DNA of 64,000 nt, taken from contig NZ_JARADB010000004.1 in the NCBI RefSeq assembly GCF_028765165.1, positions 496,001-560,000 of the forward strand, given 5' to 3'. Below the pieces are notes generated by a model, which searched no databases, was not told the DNA's origin, and saw only the letters and a program-made list of their open reading frames with translations. Below, piece by piece: positions 1-7,444 of this stretch. Position numbers and translations under genes: made by a program. Positions within the stretch are counted from its first letter, which is position 1. Each line of letters begins with the position of its first letter. The stretch comes from Paenibacillus sp. MAHUQ-63 (GTDB lineage Bacteria; Bacillota; Bacilli; Paenibacillales; NBRC-103111).

Positions 1-1247
1 GACTGGCGGCCCGACTCGTCCGAATACCAAGCGTCAATCACCCGCCGCATGGGGAAGAAGCGGAATATCAGCGGTTTATGGCCCGATGGTTACAAGAAGC
101 CGGGGCTGCGGTAGAAATGTACCCGCTTACGGACGTACCCGGCTTAAAGGACCATCCCGCTTATATGGACAGCAGGGTGTATACGAACCGTCCCAATGTT
201 GCGGGAAGTTTTTTTGGCGGGAACGGCAGATCGTTGCTATTTTCCGGCCATGCGGATACGGTTTATGAGGGGAATGAGGCTTGGACATATCCGCCTTATG
301 GCGGTGAAGTGCATGACGGCTATCTGTACGGCCGTGGCGCATACGACATGAAAGGCGGCATGGCCGCCGCCATGATGGCGGTGAAATGCCTGATCTCGCT
401 GAACGTTCCCATTGCGGGGACGGTACATATCGAGAGCGTTGTCGATGAAGAGCATGGGGGTGCCAACGGGTCGCTGGCCGGGAGATTGCGGGGACCGAAT
501 GCGGATATGGCGATCATTCCCGAGCCATCCAATATGCGGCTGTATACGGCACATTTGGGCGGCGGCATCTGGAAGGCGTCTTTCGAAGGGAGAAGCGGGA
601 TCGGCTTCGCAGGGGAGGAGCTCGTGAGCGCACTGGATGCGACGGTGGAGTTCGCCGCCATGCTGAAAGCATTCCGCGCCTACCGCTTCGGCAGGATGCC
701 CGCACATCCCTTATGGGAAGGGGGCCGGGAGCCAGAGGTAACGCTGCTAAGCATTTACTCCGGCGACGCAAGCCGCGAGCTGCAAGAGAAGCTTCCCGCG
801 ACGGGCGAATTGAACTTCTGGATCGAAGGTTATCCCGGAGTGACCGGAGAGGAGATAATGGCTGAACTATGGGCGTATTACGAAGCTCAATCGCCTCATT
901 ATCCGACGCTTGCGCAATGCCGACCGCAGATTAAGCCGTTGATTCGATACTTAAGCGGGAGTGAATTGCCCAGGGACGATCGGACAGACAGCTTTATGCG
1001 CATCGCCGCCAGTACCGGCGAAAGGGTGCTTGAAGCTCCTGTCGGCCCGCCTCAAGGCGCTCCGTTCGCATGTGACGCCTTTATGTTTAATCTGTATAGC
1101 CGTACGCCTGCCATCGTCATAGGTCCGAGCGGGGCGAATGCCCACGCGGCGGATGAATGCCTCGACCTCGATGCTTACGAGCGCTTGATTCGCTGGTATG
1201 CGGAGATGATCATTGACTGGTGCGGACTGCTTCCTGCGAAAGGATGA
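1..1247 (+). CDS. M20 family metallopeptidase / amidohydrolase (5' end outside window)
   Basis: The reading frame is open from base 3, so the true start lies before the window; the first internal ATG (78) is not the start because the preceding codons already read as M20 sequence (LAARLVRIPSVNHPPHGEE). Zinc-site motifs are visible in order: SGHADTV near 246-266, GRGAYDMKGG near 330-360, VVDEEHGG near 435-460, IIPEPSN near 515-535 and NAHAADE near 1138. M20 enzymes are dinuclear zinc exopeptidases or N-deacylases of the cytosol. The lid-domain histidine found in family members such as carboxypeptidase G2 (GKASHAG) appears replaced by Ile in GRSGIG (codon at 600-602). It is followed at once by an M81 gene, suggesting joint breakdown of a peptide or amide; the substrate cannot be named. 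Confidence 0.88.
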   Translation, partial: LAARLVRIPSVNHPPHGEEAEYQRFMARWLQEAGAAVEMYPLTDVPGLKDHPAYMDSRVYTNRPNVAGSFFGGNGRSLLFSGHADTVYEGNEAWTYPPYGGEVHDGYLYGRGAYDMKGGMAAAMMAVKCLISLNVPIAGTVHIESVVDEEHGGANGSLAGRLRGPNADMAIIPEPSNMRLYTAHLGGGIWKASFEGRSGIGFAGEELVSALDATVEFAAMLKAFRAYRFGRMPAHPLWEGGREPEVTLLSIYSGDASRELQEKLPATGELNFWIEGYPGVTGEEIMAELWAYYEAQSPHYPTLAQCRPQIKPLIRYLSGSELPRDDRTDSFMRIAASTGERVLEAPVGPPQGAPFACDAFMFNLYSRTPAIVIGPSGANAHAADECLDLDAYERLIRWYAEMIIDWCGLLPAKG

Positions 1248-1252
1248 ACAAG

Positions 1253-2704
1253 ATGAAGATTGCTGTTCTCGGTGTTTTCCATGAAACGAATACATTTGCG
1301 CCGGACATCACGGGATTGGAGGCGTTCAGCTCCGAATGGGTGCTCGGCAATGAAGCATTTGTGAGCCGCTATGGCGGCACGCGGACATCGATGGGAGGCG
1401 CAATCGACGCTCTCTGCGGTGAGGACATTCAGCTGGCCTGCGGATTGTATGCCGGAGCGACACCGAGCGGGATTGTGGCAGCGGAAGCGGGGGAACGGCT
1501 GATTGATGCCTTCTCCGGTTCGCTGGATGTGACATCGGACGGTGTACTGGTCATTCTGCATGGGGCAATGGTTGCTGAAGGTCTTCCCGATGTGGAAGGC
1601 GAACTGCTGCGGCGGGTGCGAGAGCGGATCGGCCCGTCCAAGCCGATTGTGGCGACGCTGGATCTGCACGCGAACATAAGTCCGGAAATGGCGCGCTTGG
1701 CCAATATTCTCGTAGGCTACGATACGTATCCGCATATCGATGCATATGAGCGTGCGGTTGAAGCAGCCCAACTGCTGATTCGCACGGTCAGCGGTAACAT
1801 TGTGCCTACGCTTGCCCTCGCCAAGCCCGGTATGCTGGTTGTTCCTCAGGTGATGCTGACTCACGAGGAGGGGCCGATGAAGGAATTGATGGACCGTGCG
1901 TTTGCCATGGAGCTTGAGCCGAACGTACTGAACGTTACGGTGGCGGGAGGATTCCCCTACAGTGACGTGCCGGACGCGGGTCTATCCTTCGTGGTGACGA
2001 CTGAGAATGATCTTACGCTAGCGGAGTGCTATGCCGAGGAGCTGAAGCGGATGGCCTGGGATCGCAGGCACCTGTTCACCTATGCGGATTTGCCGGTGGA
2101 GGAAGCGGTGTCCCGCGCAATGGAGATTCCCGAAGGCCCCGTCATCCTGGTGGAAGGCTCGGATAATGTCGGAGGCGGAGCACCTGCGGATGCCACCCAT
2201 ACGTTGGTTCATCTCATCAACCCTGTAAGAAGAACGCTTATCGTCATTCGCGACGAAGAAGCCGCTGCAGCCGCACACGAGCTCGGTGTCGGAGCCGAAT
2301 ACGACGGCCATATCGGAGGAAGAAGCGGTCGTCTGCACGGTGAACCCGTACGGATACGGGGAATCATCCGGACGCTGTTCGACGGTCGTTATACGCATAT
2401 CGGTCCTTATATGACCGGACAGCGGGCGGATATGGGGAAAACCGCGGTGATCGAAGCAGGATTGCTTACGGTCATGGTAACGGAAAAGCGAACCGCTCCC
2501 TGGGATCCGGGCCATATCCGTTCGGCGGGACTTCAAGCAGACGATTATCATGTGATTGTCGCCAAATCGGCCGTAGCCTGGAAGACGGCATTCGGATCGA
2601 TTTGCAAGGCTGTCATCCCGGTCGATACGCCGGGCTGCTGCAGCTCCAACCTGTCTCATTTTCCATATAAACAAATCCAACGTCCTGTTTTTCCGTTGGA
2701 TTAA
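1253..2704 (+). CDS. M81 family metallopeptidase (MlrC-like)
   Basis: The N-terminus KIAVLGVFHETNTFAP and the C-terminal VDTPGCCSSNL...FPY...RPVFPLD are hallmarks of the M81/DUF1485 family, named for MlrC, which hydrolyses linearised microcystin. The histidines in DLHANIS and GYDTYPHID are likely metal ligands; EGSDNVGGGAPADAT and GHIGGRSG are further conserved blocks. About 483 residues is normal. I chose the ATG at 1253 because a GAAAGGA ribosome site lies 8 bases upstream; ATG 1244 overlaps the M20 stop but has no spacing, and ATG 1220 lies inside the M20 gene. It is translationally linked to the M20 gene. Most M81 proteins in soil bacteria have no known substrate, so peptide or amide degradation is inference from family and neighbour. 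Confidence 0.9.
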   Translation: MKIAVLGVFHETNTFAPDITGLEAFSSEWVLGNEAFVSRYGGTRTSMGGAIDALCGEDIQLACGLYAGATPSGIVAAEAGERLIDAFSGSLDVTSDGVLVILHGAMVAEGLPDVEGELLRRVRERIGPSKPIVATLDLHANISPEMARLANILVGYDTYPHIDAYERAVEAAQLLIRTVSGNIVPTLALAKPGMLVVPQVMLTHEEGPMKELMDRAFAMELEPNVLNVTVAGGFPYSDVPDAGLSFVVTTENDLTLAECYAEELKRMAWDRRHLFTYADLPVEEAVSRAMEIPEGPVILVEGSDNVGGGAPADATHTLVHLINPVRRTLIVIRDEEAAAAAHELGVGAEYDGHIGGRSGRLHGEPVRIRGIIRTLFDGRYTHIGPYMTGQRADMGKTAVIEAGLLTVMVTEKRTAPWDPGHIRSAGLQADDYHVIVAKSAVAWKTAFGSICKAVIPVDTPGCCSSNLSHFPYKQIQRPVFPLD

Positions 2705-2747
2705 ACAATATCAACTATTTGAGATTGTATTAGGGGGTAAATCCGAT

Positions 2748-4067
2748 ATGCGAACAACTGAACGTTCCAAAGCTAACTATGAGCGGGCGCGGCAGCATCT
2801 TGCCGGGGGAGTCGCCAGCTCGCTGCGCGCTGCGATGAAGCCGGTTCCGTTATATGCCGAATCGGCCAAAGGCGCCCGGCTGCAGGATGTAGATGGAAAT
2901 ACCTACATCGATTATTTACTTGCTTACGGACCGTTGATTCTGGGGCATGCTCACGACGGATTAACGGATTCCATCTTAGCCGCGATGCGCAAAGGGTATA
3001 CGTACGGGCTGCAGCATGAAGGCGAGATCGAGCTTGCCGACCTGCTGGTGGAAGTGCTTCCCTGCGCGGATAAGGTCGCGCTCAGCGGTTCAGGAACCGA
3101 AGCGGTCATGCTAGCGTTACGCCTCGCCCGAGCCCATACGGGTAAAAGCAAGGTCGTCCGTTTCCACGGGCATTATCACGGCTGGTCCGACTCGATCTTC
3201 ACCTCTTTTCCCGGTGCGGGTTTGAGCGAACCGGCAGGTGATGGAGGAACTTCTGCGTTACCTCCGGTACCTCCGGGAACGAAGGGGCAAAGCGGTAACA
3301 GTCTGAACGATATCATCCTGCTCCCATGGAACGACCCGGCAGCGCTGGAATCGACGCTAAGGAGCCGGGCTTCCGAGATTGCCGCCGTGATCTCGGAGCC
3401 GGTTATGTGCAATTCGGGCTGCCTTCAACCAAAGCCCGGGTATTTGGAGCTGGTCCGCCGCTTAACGAAGGAGCTGGGGATTGTTTTTATATTGGATGAA
3501 GTCATTACAGGCTTCAGGTTAAGTCTTGGGGGCGCGCATGGCCGGTTCGGCATCCAGCCGGATCTGGTCACCATCGGCAAAGCGATGGGCGGCGGAATGG
3601 CCGTCAGCGCCGTTGCCGGCTCAACCGAGCTTATGCAGCATATCGACACCTCGGCGGTCAGTCATCTGGGAACCTTGAACGGGAACGGCGTGGCCACGGC
3701 CGCTGCACTGACGACGATCCGAGAGCTGGCCCAAGATGAAGGGGCCTCTTTCAAACGTATGGAAGATTTGTTTGTTACTTTATCCGCCGGTCTTCGCGGG
3801 CTGCTCGGGAAGCATGGCCTCCCAGGCGTCATCAATCAAGTCGGTCCCGTCTTCCATATGATGTTCATCGATGAGCAAGAGGTAGCGGATTTTGATACGT
3901 TCAATCGAAGAGATGCAGGCAAATATGCACGTTTCGCTGAACTCATGCTCAGCGAAGGCGTCCTGCTCCGGCCGAACGGCTTATGGTACATTTCGACGGC
4001 TCACGGCCTAGCGGATATCGAAGAAACGCTGCTTGCCGCAGATCGGGCTCTAAGTCGTCTCGGTTAA
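2748..4067 (+). CDS. PLP-dependent class III aminotransferase (glutamate-1-semialdehyde aminomutase-like)
   Basis: This 439-residue protein has the class III fold: N-terminal NYERARQHLAGGVASS, the FHGHYHGWSD cofactor loop, the FILDEVITGFR motif with the pyridine-nitrogen Asp, and the PLP lysine in TIGKAMGGG. The overall pattern resembles HemL, but no other heme genes are near and the setting between peptidases and an SDR suggests a catabolic aminotransferase of the same subfamily. A good ribosome site (AGGGGGT) precedes ATG 2748. It follows the M81 gene by 43 bases and precedes an SDR by 16, so the four genes are probably co-transcribed. The amino donor or substrate is unknown; a true aminomutase cannot be excluded. 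Confidence 0.85.
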   Translation: MRTTERSKANYERARQHLAGGVASSLRAAMKPVPLYAESAKGARLQDVDGNTYIDYLLAYGPLILGHAHDGLTDSILAAMRKGYTYGLQHEGEIELADLLVEVLPCADKVALSGSGTEAVMLALRLARAHTGKSKVVRFHGHYHGWSDSIFTSFPGAGLSEPAGDGGTSALPPVPPGTKGQSGNSLNDIILLPWNDPAALESTLRSRASEIAAVISEPVMCNSGCLQPKPGYLELVRRLTKELGIVFILDEVITGFRLSLGGAHGRFGIQPDLVTIGKAMGGGMAVSAVAGSTELMQHIDTSAVSHLGTLNGNGVATAAALTTIRELAQDEGASFKRMEDLFVTLSAGLRGLLGKHGLPGVINQVGPVFHMMFIDEQEVADFDTFNRRDAGKYARFAELMLSEGVLLRPNGLWYISTAHGLADIEETLLAADRALSRLG

Positions 4068-4083
4068 GGGAGGAGGCAAGGAT

Positions 4084-4842
4084 ATGCGGCTTAAAGAAAA
4101 GGTAACGTTAATTACAGGGGGAGCGCACGGCATCGGCCGTGCCATCTCCCGCCGTTTCGCCCGGGAAGGGGCGAAGGTAGCCATCGCGGATAACGAAGCG
4201 GAGGCGCTGGAAGAAGCCGGCGGATTGCTGCGCGCTGAAGGAGCGGAAGTGTTAGCGGTCGTTACGGACGTGCAATGTAAATCCCAGATTGACGCCATGA
4301 TCGATCAAGTGACCGCTCGATGGGGCAGGCTCGATGTTGTCGTAAATAATGCTGGTATTTGCAGGCCGTCCCGCTTTCTCGAGATGACGGAGGAAGATTG
4401 GGACCGGCACATGAACGTGAACCTGAAAGGCGCGTTCCTCGTATCCCAACGTGCGGCCAAGGAGATGGTGCGTCAGGGAGCGGGGGGCTCGATCATTCAG
4501 ATGTCCAGTGTGAACGGATTGGCTGCCGAGTCTGAACAAGCCCACTACAATGCATCGAAGGGCGGGTTGAATCTGCTTATGATGTCGATGGCGCTGGAGC
4601 TCGCCGAACACGGCATCCGCGTCAATTCGCTATGCCCCGGCTTTATCGAAACGAGGTTGACGCAACCGTTGATTGACAATCCGCAGGCGATTGGGAACTA
4701 TGTGATGTCGATTCCAATGCGAAAGGTCGGCCAGCCGGAAGATATCGCCGATGCGGCACTGTTCATGGCGAGCGACGAGTCCCGGTACATGACGGGACAC
4801 TGTATGGTCATAGACGGCGGACAAATCATCAAGCTGTCATAA
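4084..4842 (+). CDS. SDR family oxidoreductase
   Basis: A classical short-chain dehydrogenase of 252 residues. It shows the Rossmann motif TGGAHGIG near residues 11-18, NNAG near 88, a serine in QMSSVNG, the catalytic YNASK pair, and a C-terminal MTGHCMVIDGG. A basic or acidic choice after strand 2 (IADNEAEA) with Asp favours NAD over NADP. A GGAGG site precedes ATG 4084. It is the last gene of the M20-M81-aminotransferase-SDR set and ends just before a strong terminator at 4875. Its substrate is probably an alcohol or keto product of the pathway, which is inference. Confidence 0.88.
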   Translation: MRLKEKVTLITGGAHGIGRAISRRFAREGAKVAIADNEAEALEEAGGLLRAEGAEVLAVVTDVQCKSQIDAMIDQVTARWGRLDVVVNNAGICRPSRFLEMTEEDWDRHMNVNLKGAFLVSQRAAKEMVRQGAGGSIIQMSSVNGLAAESEQAHYNASKGGLNLLMMSMALELAEHGIRVNSLCPGFIETRLTQPLIDNPQAIGNYVMSIPMRKVGQPEDIADAALFMASDESRYMTGHCMVIDGGQIIKLS

Positions 4843-4874
4843 TTCACGTGTATTTCTAACAGGAACAACCCGAG

Positions 4875-4903
4875 AACCAACCGCTTTACGGGTTGGTTTT
4901 TTT
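4875..4903 (+). terminator. Rho-independent terminator
   Basis: AACCAACC pairs with GGTTGGTT across an 8-base loop and is followed by a run of T. It closes the M20-M81-aminotransferase-SDR operon. Confidence 0.85.
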
Positions 4904-4952
4904 ATCCACGACAATTTGTTCAAGTATTTGAATAGGGAGCAGGGGAGGCATG

Positions 4953-4981
4953 TTGATCTATGTTTTCTTTTCTGATAATAT
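4953..4981 (+). promoter_or_regulatory. Sigma-A promoter of the alpha/beta hydrolase
   Basis: TTGATC (4953-4958) and TAATAT (4976-4981) are separated by 17 bases. The palindromic operator at 4997 would lie just after the start of transcription. Confidence 0.6.
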
Positions 4982-4996
4982 GAATGAGACCATTTT

Positions 4997-5010
4997 AGAA
5001 TGATCATTCT
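4997..5010 (+). promoter_or_regulatory. Palindromic TetR-type operator
   Basis: AGAATGATCATTCT is a perfect 14-bp palindrome between promoter and gene. The 16 bases TTTAGAATGATCATTC recur exactly upstream of the TetR gene at 20519, and close variants flank the SDR promoter at 19499 and 19536. Confidence 0.65.
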
Positions 5011-5040
5011 CAAAATAAAAATATTTTAAAGGAGATTTGT

Positions 5041-5898
5041 ATGATGACTACCATTGGGGCAACAGCTGAAACCGTTGAGACTTCTTATCTCGATGTCAAA
5101 GGAATTCGATTGGCCTACCGCATTTTCGGCAAACCATCGGAAGTACCGCTTGTGTGCTGCCAACGTTTCCGGGGAACGATGGATGATTGGGATCCAGCCG
5201 TAGTGAATGCATTGGCGAAAGAACGAACGGTGATCCTATTCGATAGTGCCGGTGTCGGGCTATCTGCCGGAGAGGTTGCCGAAACGTTCTATGGAACCGG
5301 GGAATATGCGATTGCATTTATTGAGGCACTTGGTCTGAAGCAAGTGGATCTGCTCGGGTTTTCGATGGGGGGTTATATCGCGCAGATCGTAACGATTACT
5401 CGTCCGGACTTGGTTCGCCGATTGATCCTGGCAGGGACAGGTGGCGGAACAGGGGAAGGTACGGAATCCGGGAAACCCGAAGTATTCCAAGTTGCGTTCA
5501 AGCCGGAGACTAACGAACCTGAAGATTTCCTTTATTTATTCTTCGAGCCGACGGAAACAAGCAGAACCGCAGGAACCAAGTATTTGGAACGGCTCAATCA
5601 GCGAAGAAGCGATGACAGATCGCCGTTAGTCAAGCCGGAATCCGTACAAGCGCAGATCAAAGGAGCTATGGCTTGGAGAACGGATTCAACCTTTGACCGG
5701 CTTGGAGAGATCAAGCAGCCCGTTCTTGTGGCCAACGGGGATCACGATATTATGGTTCCCACGATCAATTCGTATATCATTTCTCAAAAAATACCGAACG
5801 CACAACTGATCATCTACCCGGATTCCGGTCATGGCTTTCTATTCCAGTATCCGGATTTATTTGCCGCACATGTTTCTTTATTTTTAAACCGGGATTAA
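5041..5898 (+). CDS. Alpha/beta hydrolase
   Basis: A 285-residue alpha/beta hydrolase with the nucleophile elbow GFSMGG (Ser near residue 108), a likely acid Asp in NGDHDIM and the catalytic His in DSGHGFLF near the C-terminus. The usual HGxP oxyanion loop is replaced by CCQRFRGTMDDWD, the form seen in many Bacillales hydrolases of this branch. No signal peptide. The AAAGGAG site 6 bases before ATG 5041 fixes the start. It is monocistronic between a promoter with a TetR-type operator and a terminator. The operator matches those of the SDR-TetR unit at 19.5-21.1 kb, so it may be controlled by that TetR. The ester or epoxide substrate is unknown. Confidence 0.85.
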   Translation: MMTTIGATAETVETSYLDVKGIRLAYRIFGKPSEVPLVCCQRFRGTMDDWDPAVVNALAKERTVILFDSAGVGLSAGEVAETFYGTGEYAIAFIEALGLKQVDLLGFSMGGYIAQIVTITRPDLVRRLILAGTGGGTGEGTESGKPEVFQVAFKPETNEPEDFLYLFFEPTETSRTAGTKYLERLNQRRSDDRSPLVKPESVQAQIKGAMAWRTDSTFDRLGEIKQPVLVANGDHDIMVPTINSYIISQKIPNAQLIIYPDSGHGFLFQYPDLFAAHVSLFLNRD

Positions 5899-5912
5899 TT
5901 GACAGATGACGG

Positions 5913-5940
5913 AGGCAGCCGCTTGCATGGCTGCCTTTAT
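5913..5940 (+). terminator. Rho-independent terminator after the hydrolase gene
   Basis: AGGCAGCC and GGCTGCCT pair across GCTTGCAT, followed by TTATTTT. Confidence 0.8.
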
Positions 5941-5996
5941 TTTGTGTAAATTAGGGGAATAACACTAGCAAATATCTTAGCTGCAGACTGGACGGT

Positions 5997-7325
5997 ATGA
6001 ATATGAACGATAGAATTGTGATGCCGGTATGGACGATCGGGCTTTTCATCGTGGTCATGAACACGACGATGTTTAATGTGTCCATCCCTAGCATTATTCA
6101 AGATTTACACATCACCGCGGATCTCGGCTCCTGGGTCATATCCAGCTATTCCATCGGTTACGCGCTCTCTACGGTCATCTACAGCCGGCTCTCGGATACC
6201 GTGACGATTCGCAAGCTGCTCGCCGTCGGCCTGTGCGTGCTGGGATTCTCCTCGGTACTCGGCTTGTTCGCGCACAGCTTCGGCATGCTGCTGACCGCTC
6301 GCATTCTGCAGTCCGCCGGCGCCGGCGTCATGGCCGGTCTCGGGCTAGTACTCGCCAGTCGCTATATCCCGGCAGAGCGCCGCGGTTCCGCGATTGCCAT
6401 GATCTCGGCAGGCAGCGCCATGGCATTCGGGCTCGGTCCGATCGTCGGCGGCATCATCAGCGAGTACTTCGGCTGGAACGGTTTGTTCGCGGTGACCTGC
6501 CTTGTTCTCGTTATCTTGCCCGTCTTGCTGCGATTGCTGCCCCGAGAAGAAGCTCCGCCGTTTCGCTTCGATCTGGCCGGGGCTCTGATGACAGTCGTTA
6601 ACGCAGCCACGCTGCTGCTGGCGGTCACTCAGCTGTCATGGGTGTGGCTTGCGGTCAGCATAGCTTCCTTTGCCGTTCATGCCTGGCATTTGCGCAGAGG
6701 GCAGGAAACCTTCATTAACCCGGCGTTGTTGAGAAACGGCACCTTCCTCAAGCTCGTGACGATCGGATTCTGCTTGCTGATCTTGAATCTCGGCAACCTG
6801 TTTCTCATGCCGCTCATCCTTGCCAAGGCGTTCAGCCTCAGCGCCATGCGCATCGGCTTGACCATAGCGCCGGGGGCGATTCTCTCCGCGTTCCTGACGC
6901 GCTTCGTCGGGCGGTGGATCGACCGCTACGGCAATGTGCGCTTCCTGCTGCTCGGCCATGGCTTGCTGGCGCTTGTTCTACTGAGCTTCTTTGCCATCAT
7001 TGGCACCTCGCCGGCTGTCATCCTGCTTGGCTACATCGTCTTCTCGCCGGCCTTCTCGGCGACGCTCGCGGCGCTCAACAACGAGACGTCGCGGATGCTG
7101 CCCAAGCAGCTCATCGGAGCCGGCATGGGGCTCATGCAGCTGATCCAATTTTTCGGCGGATCCATCTCCGTCGCCGTCTGCGGACTGCTGCTCGAGCTGC
7201 AGACGCAGACGCCGCTTGTGTCCTCGTACAAGCATGTGTATGGCATGCTGCTTGCTGTTGGCGTGATCTCGCTGGGCATGCTGCTGTGGTACAAGCAGTC
7301 CAAGAACGAAAGACAACCCATCTAG
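5997..7325 (+). CDS. MFS transporter, 14-TM DHA2 family drug efflux type
   Basis: I count 14 hydrophobic segments in 442 residues. The segment GSAMAFGLGPIVGGII in TM5 matches antiporter motif C of drug:H+ antiporters, and YSRLSDTVTIRKLL after TM2 resembles motif A. This is the organisation of QacA/TetK-type exporters in the inner membrane. Two ATGs (5997, 6003) are possible and neither has a strong ribosome site. Base composition is clearly more GC-rich, with many CTG, CTC and CGC codons, than the ger operon behind it, which may point to transfer. Substrate cannot be read from sequence; tetracycline or cationic drugs are possible. A terminator follows. Confidence 0.87.
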   Translation: MNMNDRIVMPVWTIGLFIVVMNTTMFNVSIPSIIQDLHITADLGSWVISSYSIGYALSTVIYSRLSDTVTIRKLLAVGLCVLGFSSVLGLFAHSFGMLLTARILQSAGAGVMAGLGLVLASRYIPAERRGSAIAMISAGSAMAFGLGPIVGGIISEYFGWNGLFAVTCLVLVILPVLLRLLPREEAPPFRFDLAGALMTVVNAATLLLAVTQLSWVWLAVSIASFAVHAWHLRRGQETFINPALLRNGTFLKLVTIGFCLLILNLGNLFLMPLILAKAFSLSAMRIGLTIAPGAILSAFLTRFVGRWIDRYGNVRFLLLGHGLLALVLLSFFAIIGTSPAVILLGYIVFSPAFSATLAALNNETSRMLPKQLIGAGMGLMQLIQFFGGSISVAVCGLLLELQTQTPLVSSYKHVYGMLLAVGVISLGMLLWYKQSKNERQPI

Positions 7326-7334
7326 TCGCTTATT

Positions 7335-7371
7335 AGAAGCACTGCTGCGAATTGGCAGCAGGCTTCTTTTT
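7335..7371 (+). terminator. Rho-independent terminator after the MFS gene
   Basis: AGAAGC/GCTTCT and TGCTGC/GCAGCA form a nested stem around GAATTG, followed by a T-rich tract. Confidence 0.8.
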
Positions 7372-7379
7372 CTATTTAT

Positions 7380-7411
7380 TGGAATAAAGTAAAAATAAAC
7401 CACACAAAATA
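7380..7411 (+). promoter_or_regulatory. Candidate sigma-G promoter of the ger operon
   Basis: TGGAATA (7380-7386) and CAAAATA (7405-7411) are 18 bases apart, close to the forespore sigma-G pattern (TGnATA, 17-18, CATAMTA). Known gerA-family operons use sigma-G, which supports but does not prove this. Confidence 0.4.
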
Positions 7412-7444
7412 AAAAACGGAGATTTGGGGAGAGGGGGAAGTGAG

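Noticed and set aside
237-707. Long minus-strand frame opposite the M20 gene
   Set aside because: It mirrors a well-supported plus-strand gene and shows no domain, ribosome site or promoter.
1175-1864. 229-codon minus-strand frame opposite the M81 gene
   Set aside because: Shadow of a GC-rich coding region; composition is rich in His, Arg and Gln without any motif.
2748-4067. Authentic hemL
   Set aside because: Sequence is of the HemL branch, but the position in a catabolic operon and lack of heme genes nearby make a plain biosynthetic role unlikely.
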